A stretch of 64,000 nucleotides of DNA from TMP-7 sp038212445 (GTDB taxonomy: Bacteria; Acidobacteriota; Terriglobia; Bryobacterales; Bryobacteraceae), in contig JBBQUM010000017.1 in assembly GCA_038212445.1 (NCBI GenBank), forward strand, positions 1 to 64,000, in the 5' to 3' direction. The position numbers and the translations under genes were made by a program. The notes under the pieces were generated by a model. The model was given only the letters and a program-made list of their open reading frames with translations. It searched no databases and was not told the DNA's origin. Positions 58,902 to 64,000 of the stretch are shown piece by piece. Position 1 is the stretch's first letter, and every line of letters begins with the position of its first letter.

Positions 58902-60032
58902 TTAGACGTAGACCCGCTTCACGCGAGCGCTGATGCCGCACAAGACGCTATAGGAGATGGTCCCGGCAACGCGCGCAATCTCCTGCGCGTCGATGGTGAT
59001 TCCGTTTTCCTCGCCGAGCAGCGTCACCGGATCGCCAACTTTCAGATCGCGTGATTCGGTGATGTCGATAGTGGTAACGTCCATTGAAACGGCGCCAATA
59101 ATCGGACAGAGCTTTCCCCCGGCAATGACGCGGCCGCGGTTGGACAGACGGTGTGGAATGCCGTCGGCGTATCCGGCTGCGAGAACGGCGATGCGCATTG
59201 GCACGGGCGTCTTGAACATACCGCCGTAACCCACCAGCGAGCCCTCCGGGATGTCCTTCACCGCGAGAATAACGGTCTTCCACTCGAGCGCCGGCTTGAC
59301 GTCCAGCACACGCTCAGGCGCTTCGCCGCGGGAGGGCGAAACGTAACCGTAGATGGCGTGCCCAGGTCTGACCATGCTGCCCCAAGCGTTCCGACGATCG
59401 TAGGCGACGGGGATTGTACTCGACAGGTGCACGAAAGGCGGACGGATGCCGGACGCTTCAAGCGCGGCGCAGACTTCCCAAAATCGCGCTATCTGATCAT
59501 CGGTTTGAGTGGTCAGGTAGTTGGCGGAAGAGGCAAAATGCGTCATGATGCCTTCGATGCGCGCCCACCGATTCTGCAGGATCGCGTCAGTGATTTCGGC
59601 GGGAGCGGCGCGCGTACCCAGCCTCCCCATGCCGCTGTCGATCTTGAGGTGATAGAGCGCTGGCGTGGAGTTGCGGGACGCCATCGCGTCCAGTTCATAG
59701 ATATCGGCCAGGGAATGCAGCACCGGTGTCAGGTTGTGTTCAAACAGGGCCACGCGTTCAGCCGGAAGAAAGTCGGCCATGACGAGAATCCGCGCCGAGA
59801 TGCCCGACTCTCTCAGTGCTACGCCTTCATCGACATTGCTGACCGCGAGCCAGCGCGCGCCTTCGTTCTCGAGTACACGCGACACTTCGAGCGCGCCGTG
59901 GCGGTAGGCATCCGCTTTTACCACCGGCATGACTTCGACGCCGTCGCCAACTGCCTGCATCGCTGCACGGTAGTTCGCCGCGATCCGGTCGCGCGAAACT
60001 TCAACCCAACAGCGATAGGCGTGCGTGCTCAT
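58902..60032 (-). CDS. alr: alanine racemase
   Basis: Interconverts L- and D-alanine for peptidoglycan using PLP, in the cytoplasm. The 376 residues include the PLP Lys in VMPVVKADAYRHGALEVSR, LYHLKIDSGMGRLG, VRPGHAIYGY, the second-domain catalytic Tyr region GSLVGYGGMFKTP and VSMDVTTIDIT. Length is typical. It is the last gene of a minus-strand run with three or four glycosyltransferases (3-bp gap), so it may share their transcript, and it converges with the DUF1641 gene. Confidence 0.95.
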   Translation of the reverse strand: MSTHAYRCWVEVSRDRIAANYRAAMQAVGDGVEVMPVVKADAYRHGALEVSRVLENEGARWLAVSNVDEGVALRESGISARILVMADFLPAERVALFEHNLTPVLHSLADIYELDAMASRNSTPALYHLKIDSGMGRLGTRAAPAEITDAILQNRWARIEGIMTHFASSANYLTTQTDDQIARFWEVCAALEASGIRPPFVHLSSTIPVAYDRRNAWGSMVRPGHAIYGYVSPSRGEAPERVLDVKPALEWKTVILAVKDIPEGSLVGYGGMFKTPVPMRIAVLAAGYADGIPHRLSNRGRVIAGGKLCPIIGAVSMDVTTIDITESRDLKVGDPVTLLGEENGITIDAQEIARVAGTISYSVLCGISARVKRVYV

Positions 60033-60035
60033 AAC

Positions 60036-61115
60036 TCATTTTAAAAGACGGCTAAAAAGCTGCTCGTATGTCGTGGTGACTGCATCCCAGCTATAGCGCT
60101 CGCGAACCCGGTCCATTGCACGGCGTCGGTACTCGTCGCGCTCGCTTTCGGACATGTCGAGCACCTCTTGCATCCGCGCCGTCAAGGTGTCAGGTGTAAA
60201 GGGCAGTCCCACGCCGCCGGCCACCTCGGAATTCTCCGGCGTCTCCAGGTAGAGCACCAAAGCGCCGCGCCCCATGGCCTCAATCAGTGCAGGATGGGTG
60301 CCCCCAACCTCGGTGGCGTGCACATACGCAAAGCAGTGGGATTGTAACTCGTGATATCCGTCTCCGTATATGGCTCCAGGCAGCACCACTCGCGCATCTG
60401 TGGTGTCGCGTATGCGCTGAATGTATTCAGGCGCGTAAGGCGCGTCGCCGATCAGGGCCAGTTTGAAGGGGGTGGATAGCCGCTCAAAGCACTCGCGCAC
60501 CAGAAGCGGATTGTTCTCCGGCTCAAAGCGGGTGACGTACAGGAAGTAGGAGCGCGGCTCGAGTCCCAGATCGTCAAGCGCCTTGCGCGTAGCGACTGGA
60601 CCGAGGGACGCCCCGTAAGCGATAAAGTCGGAGGCTTTGCCGTAGCGCTCCTGATAGTATTCGGCGATCTTCTCAGCGTCGGTGACGATGGAAGTGGGAA
60701 AGAACGTGGACATGCGCTCCGACGCGAGATACCAGGCGCGCGCCAGCGCGTTCCATTTCTTCCGTTTGCGCTCCAGGCCGTCGACGTTCAGCGCCACGGG
60801 GATACCGAGCAGGCGGGGCATCCAGGTAAAGACAGCGTTGGCGGCGTTGCAGTACAGGACTGCGTCGCAGCGATTGAACATCAGGTGGAGAGTGGAAAGC
60901 GCGGTGTGGGCGAGCGTGTCGAAATATTTGTGCTTGAGGGTTGGAAGGTAGCGGCGTTCTACTCCGCGAAATTCAGGGCCGGAGGAACGGTCGCGGCAAT
61001 ATACCGAAACCTGATGTCCTCGCTCGACCAGGCGAGTGGATAGCTCCTCGGCGAAGGTTTCAAAACCTCCATAGCGTGCGGGAATACCCCGCGTGCCGAG
61101 AATCGCGATGCGCAC
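60036..61115 (-). CDS. glycosyltransferase, DUF1972/GT4 rhamnosyltransferase-like
   Basis: A 359-residue GT-B glycosyltransferase. The N-terminal DUF1972 block is very clear: MRIAILGTRGIPARYGGFET and then ELSTRLVERGHQVSVYCRD. The C-terminal GT1/GT4 half has YFLYVTRFEPENNPLLVREC, IGDAPYAPEY, the EVGGTHPALIEAMGRGALV donor-binding segment and EYRRRAMDRVRERYSW. DUF1972 proteins often transfer rhamnose or similar sugars in polysaccharide synthesis. It lies 3 bp from alr and 4 bp from the next glycosyltransferase gene, so an operon is likely. Confidence 0.93.
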   Translation of the reverse strand: MRIAILGTRGIPARYGGFETFAEELSTRLVERGHQVSVYCRDRSSGPEFRGVERRYLPTLKHKYFDTLAHTALSTLHLMFNRCDAVLYCNAANAVFTWMPRLLGIPVALNVDGLERKRKKWNALARAWYLASERMSTFFPTSIVTDAEKIAEYYQERYGKASDFIAYGASLGPVATRKALDDLGLEPRSYFLYVTRFEPENNPLLVRECFERLSTPFKLALIGDAPYAPEYIQRIRDTTDARVVLPGAIYGDGYHELQSHCFAYVHATEVGGTHPALIEAMGRGALVLYLETPENSEVAGGVGLPFTPDTLTARMQEVLDMSESERDEYRRRAMDRVRERYSWDAVTTTYEQLFSRLLK

Positions 61116-61119
61116 TGCC

Positions 61120-62196
61120 TCAGGGGCGCGGCTCGGAGGCGCGCGTCAGGCTGCGGGCTGAGCGTGAACGCGACAGCACCTTCTGGGACGACTTGTTGTT
61201 GAACGGCCGGCTGACCGGCTGATAGGAAAACCAGCTGGATATGTACTTGTCGCTGGCGCGCTTGCGCGACATGATGAAGCGGCGCTTTTCCATAACGCGG
61301 CGCCAGTTTCTGGCGAGATACCAGAATGCGCCCAGGGACGAGCGTTCGCGCACCAGGCAGCAACCCACCACTACCAAGTCTCGAACCGTGATGGATAACC
61401 AGTTCTTCCGGTACAGATCCGGAGTCATGTTCTTGATCCGCATCAGGAACCGGTTCTTCACCGAGTGCATGTTGATCACTGGCGGCAAAGCGCGGCGGTT
61501 ACCCGGCAGCACGTTCCGAACATGATAGCCGCGCGCATGCGGCGTATAGATGCAGCGCCATCCGTAGAGCTGCGCTCTCCAGGCAACGTCGGCGTCCTCA
61601 CGATAGACGAAGAACTCTTCGTCGAAGAACTCACCTTCCACGGAGATGTCGTCGATCATTTCGCGACGGTACAGCGCGGCGGCGGCGGTGGCGCCGAAGA
61701 CATACTCGTGATTCAGGTAATGGCCGTTGTCCACTTCCTGGCTACCGCGGTCCAGGTGGCGCATCATGGGCGTGAAGTAGATTCCGGTTGAATCAACGAG
61801 TGGCTTGTCAGGCAGATCAAAGGTGGCCAGAATTGCCAGCAATTTGCCGCATACCGTCCCAATGCGCGGGTGCATTTGGCCGGACTCCACCATGGACTCG
61901 ATGAAGCTCGGCAGCAGGAGAACGTCGGGATTAAGGGTTAGGACCCATTCGCCCTGGGACAGGCGAATACCCTGGTTCTGGGCGGCCGCAAAACCGATGT
62001 TTTCGTCGTTGTAAACGATCTTGCACCGGTCTTCGAACTGTTCGAGGATATCAATCGTGCCGTCGGTGGAAGCATTGTCAATGACAATGATTTCTTTGGG
62101 CGAATACTTCTGGGCCAGCACTGATTCCAGGCATCGTTTAATAAAACGGCCGCTATTGTAGGTCACGATTGTGACCGAGACGAAATCGTTAGACAT
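61120..62196 (-). CDS. family 2 glycosyltransferase (rhamnosyltransferase-like)
   Basis: A 358-residue GT-A enzyme of the WbbL-like group. It has VTIVTYNSGRFIKRCLESVL, the UDP/dTDP-sugar Asp region IIVIDNASTDGTIDIL, GFAAAQNQGIRLSQGEWVL, the DXD-like TLNPDVLL and the base region FFVYREDADVAWRAQLYGWR. A basic Ser-rich tail (about 320-358) follows the domain and is unusual; its role is unknown. It probably adds a sugar to a lipid-linked oligosaccharide at the inner face of the membrane. The start is 39 bp after the stop of the upstream glycosyltransferase gene. Confidence 0.92.
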   Translation of the reverse strand: MSNDFVSVTIVTYNSGRFIKRCLESVLAQKYSPKEIIVIDNASTDGTIDILEQFEDRCKIVYNDENIGFAAAQNQGIRLSQGEWVLTLNPDVLLLPSFIESMVESGQMHPRIGTVCGKLLAILATFDLPDKPLVDSTGIYFTPMMRHLDRGSQEVDNGHYLNHEYVFGATAAAALYRREMIDDISVEGEFFDEEFFVYREDADVAWRAQLYGWRCIYTPHARGYHVRNVLPGNRRALPPVINMHSVKNRFLMRIKNMTPDLYRKNWLSITVRDLVVVGCCLVRERSSLGAFWYLARNWRRVMEKRRFIMSRKRASDKYISSWFSYQPVSRPFNNKSSQKVLSRSRSARSLTRASEPRP

Positions 62197-62235
62197 GCAA
62201 GTGAACGTGTCTCTTTTCTTTCTTATCGACTTGCT

Positions 62236-63207
62236 TCATCTATCGCTTACCGGCAGGGTCAAGATCGGTTTACTCGTTCCATTCCACTTCTCCTCCAGGG
62301 TTCCCGCCACCCGCAATCGCCCCGCCCATAGGCTTGAAACCGCCATCCGCGCCACAGAACCGTCCACAGCGCTGATTCTCCGCACTTTGAACACACCCCT
62401 CAAAGCCCGCATGAGGCAGCCGATTGCCACCGCTCCACACACTACCCGGAACTGCATGGTAGAAAAATGCTTTGCAGCGTACCTTAGAAGGCTAACATAC
62501 CAATACCACGTGCGGCTTTCCCTGTGTATTCGCCCCACCGAATGCCCGCCTTTGTGCCAGGCACTGGAACCGGAGTAATACCAGGCCCGGTACCCGGCTT
62601 TGGCTGCCCTCTTCAAGAAGTCCACATCTTCGAACCAGACCGGGAAAAACGATTCGTCCATTCCGCCAAGCTGGTTGAAAACATCTCTTCGCACCATCAG
62701 AAACGCACCTGCAGGCTGGTCTGACCAGCCGTCTACTGTCAGGTCACGGTCGAGGTAACGATAGCGGCGGTTGGCGGGGTTTTCAGGCCAGATTAAATTC
62801 AGACCGGTGGACTCAAAAGCCAGGGTAGTGGCGGTAGGGAAGCGGCGGATAGTGAATCCGGCCTGAGCATTCCCTTTTCTATCAGTCAGTTTCCCGGCGG
62901 CGATCCCGTGGTGTTCGCAAAGCGCGGCCAACTCGTCCAGGCCTTGTTCGACCACGGTGTCTGGATTGAGGATTAAGATCAAGGGCGCCTGGGTTGCTCT
63001 CGCGCCTTGATTTACCGCTGCGGCAAATCCCCTGTTTGCGGCATTCTCGACCACCAAAACGCCGGGCCGCGCGGCGACGCTAGCGCTGGCGTCTTCAGAC
63101 GCATTGTCTACCACCACCACTTCGCACTCTGATCCCAGGGAGTCGAGGCAAGCCCCGATTTCGGCCGCCGAATTGTAAGTTACAATTACCGCTGCGATCC
63201 TAGTCAA
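62236..63207 (-). CDS. family 2 glycosyltransferase
   Basis: About 323 residues of a second WbbL-like GT2 enzyme: IAAVIVTYNSAAEIGACLD, CEVVVVDNASEDASAS, GFAAAVNQGARATQ, ILNPDTVVEQGL, and VWFEDVDFLKRAAKAGYRAW for the base region, then a C-terminal hydrophobic part (RVVCGAVAIGCLMRALRG) that may touch the membrane. A TTG at 63207 overlaps the upstream stop (TTGA) and starts right at the domain; an ATG at 63246 inside the upstream gene is the alternative. It belongs to the same surface-polysaccharide run. Confidence 0.9.
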   Translation of the reverse strand: MTRIAAVIVTYNSAAEIGACLDSLGSECEVVVVDNASEDASASVAARPGVLVVENAANRGFAAAVNQGARATQAPLILILNPDTVVEQGLDELAALCEHHGIAAGKLTDRKGNAQAGFTIRRFPTATTLAFESTGLNLIWPENPANRRYRYLDRDLTVDGWSDQPAGAFLMVRRDVFNQLGGMDESFFPVWFEDVDFLKRAAKAGYRAWYYSGSSAWHKGGHSVGRIHRESRTWYWYVSLLRYAAKHFSTMQFRVVCGAVAIGCLMRALRGVFKVRRISAVDGSVARMAVSSLWAGRLRVAGTLEEKWNGTSKPILTLPVSDR

Positions 63208-64000
63208 TTCACCCGACCCCGCGTCAGCATGAAATACCAGCGCCAATAGGCATCGAAACCCAGGCCGCGTTGAAGCTCGAACAGCTCATTTTCACTCGCC
63301 GTGACCGCCGGCTGAAGTAGCCTCCAATGGTCGCTGGTGGATTGGATGCGCCGGTATCCGCGCACTCCTTCCCATTTACCTGAGAGCCAGGCGAAAGCGG
63401 CCAAGTGGCGAGCTGCAAGCAATCCCCAGAGCAATTGAGCGACCACGATGGGCCACACCGGAGCTCCTCGGAAGTGTTTGGCAAGAAGGAAGGTCTGGTT
63501 CCGGGCAATCTGCCTGACAGTGGTCTTGTGCCACGCCCCCCGTGTAGCGCTGCCCTCATGCGTTGCCACGGCCCTGGGTGCATACACACCGAGCAGACCG
63601 GCAGCGGAACAGCGAAGACCGAAATCCACATCTTCCAGATAGGACTCGAACCGCTCATCCAAAAAGCCAACCTGGTCAAACAACGATCGGCGGAACAGCA
63701 CTGCGGTAAAGGAGGGAAAGCGGATGGAACGCCCTGCCGACCAGAGGTCGCTGTCGAGACGCCCGTGTCCGGCGCGCCACGCGGTGCCGCCCAAGCTGAC
63801 GAGGTCGAACACACCGTCAATGGTCGAGGGTTGTCCAGGGCGCAAGAGTTTTCCTGACGCAAACCATGCGTTTGCGCCGCTGGCAGCTTGGACCAGTTCG
63901 CCAAGCCAGTCGCCCACCGGGGTGACGTCGTTATTTACCACGGCCACCCAATCTGTCTTGGCGGCACGAATCCCTATATTCACAGCAGGGGCAAATCCCG
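63204..64000 (-). CDS. family 2 glycosyltransferase, N-terminus beyond the window
   Basis: The frame is open to the right edge, with no start needed inside the window; GFAPAVNIGIRAAKTDW at the edge is the middle of a GT2 domain. About 265 residues are visible: VVNNDVTPVGDWL (DXD region), FPSFTAVLFRRSLFDQVGFL, FESYLEDVDFGLRCSAAG (base region) and a hydrophobic stretch WPIVVAQLLWGLLAARHL that may anchor it to the membrane. The first roughly 65 residues with the nucleotide-sugar site are missing. Its stop overlaps the next gene, so they are likely coupled. Confidence 0.9.
   Translation of the reverse strand, partial: GFAPAVNIGIRAAKTDWVAVVNNDVTPVGDWLGELVQAASGANAWFASGKLLRPGQPSTIDGVFDLVSLGGTAWRAGHGRLDSDLWSAGRSIRFPSFTAVLFRRSLFDQVGFLDERFESYLEDVDFGLRCSAAGLLGVYAPRAVATHEGSATRGAWHKTTVRQIARNQTFLLAKHFRGAPVWPIVVAQLLWGLLAARHLAAFAWLSGKWEGVRGYRRIQSTSDHWRLLQPAVTASENELFELQRGLGFDAYWRWYFMLTRGRVN

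Noticed and set aside
60682..60951. Plus-strand frame within the DUF1972 glycosyltransferase gene
   Set aside because: Antisense shadow of a clearly conserved domain.
1..64000. CRISPR arrays, prophage or intact insertion sequences
   Set aside because: No regularly spaced repeats, integrase, transposase or phage structural genes were seen.

Overview
The window reads as a chromosomal segment of a GC-rich Gram-negative bacterium, most likely an acidobacterium of the Solibacter/Bryobacter type. The clues are a PadR regulator translationally coupled to a MacB/FtsX-type permease of the acidobacterial ADOP kind, CRTAC1 (FG-GAP plus ASPIC/UnbV) proteins, a giant DUF11-like repeat protein with a Cys-rich C-terminal domain I associate with acidobacterial secreted proteins, and a TPR serine/threonine kinase paired with an ECF sigma factor. 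The taxonomic call is inference from gene content; no rRNA is present. A tRNA-Val(UAC) is the only RNA gene seen.

Left part (1-26240). It holds metH, a secreted pectinesterase, small cytoplasmic proteins, the 5.2-kb DUF11-like surface protein, tRNA-Val, a Wzm/Wzt-type polysaccharide ABC exporter, a MoeB/ThiF-type adenylyltransferase, an outer-membrane biogenesis operon (BamA/TamA-like, SurA-like, TamB, then pcm), a group II PLP decarboxylase, and an HldE-like heptose-phosphate kinase whose C-terminal nucleotidyltransferase domain looks degenerate and cut short.

Centre (26253-38650, minus strand). Nine genes lie nose to tail, most joined by ATGA-type stop/start overlaps. In transcription order: a TPR/FG-GAP/UnbV membrane protein, a 66-codon remnant, a DAHP synthase, an HzsA-like propeller with a C-terminal haem site, a CRTAC1 protein, a YVTN propeller fused to a di-haem cytochrome c peroxidase, a second propeller, a RidA protein and a branched-chain-amino-acid-type binding protein. 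This exported propeller/haem operon is the best candidate here for an undescribed system; its substrate is unknown.

Right-centre (39046-47745). After the ADOP permease/PadR pair and a FliA/SigB-type sigma factor comes a gene-poor tract (about 43.2-47.1 kb). It holds short ORFs, strong inverted repeats and two degraded, mutually similar fragments of manganese catalase (near 42.1 and 46.5 kb) that flank the sigma factor and the gene-poor DNA. It looks like a decayed accessory region.

Right part (47803-64000). It contains an AbgB-like M20 amidohydrolase with an MFS transporter, a di-haem DUF1111 protein, the kinase/ECF sigma pair, a two-gene formate dehydrogenase locus of the Bacillus ForCE type (large Fe-S/Mo subunit plus DUF1641 protein), alanine racemase, and a run of four glycosyltransferase genes that continues past the right edge, consistent with cell-surface polysaccharide synthesis.
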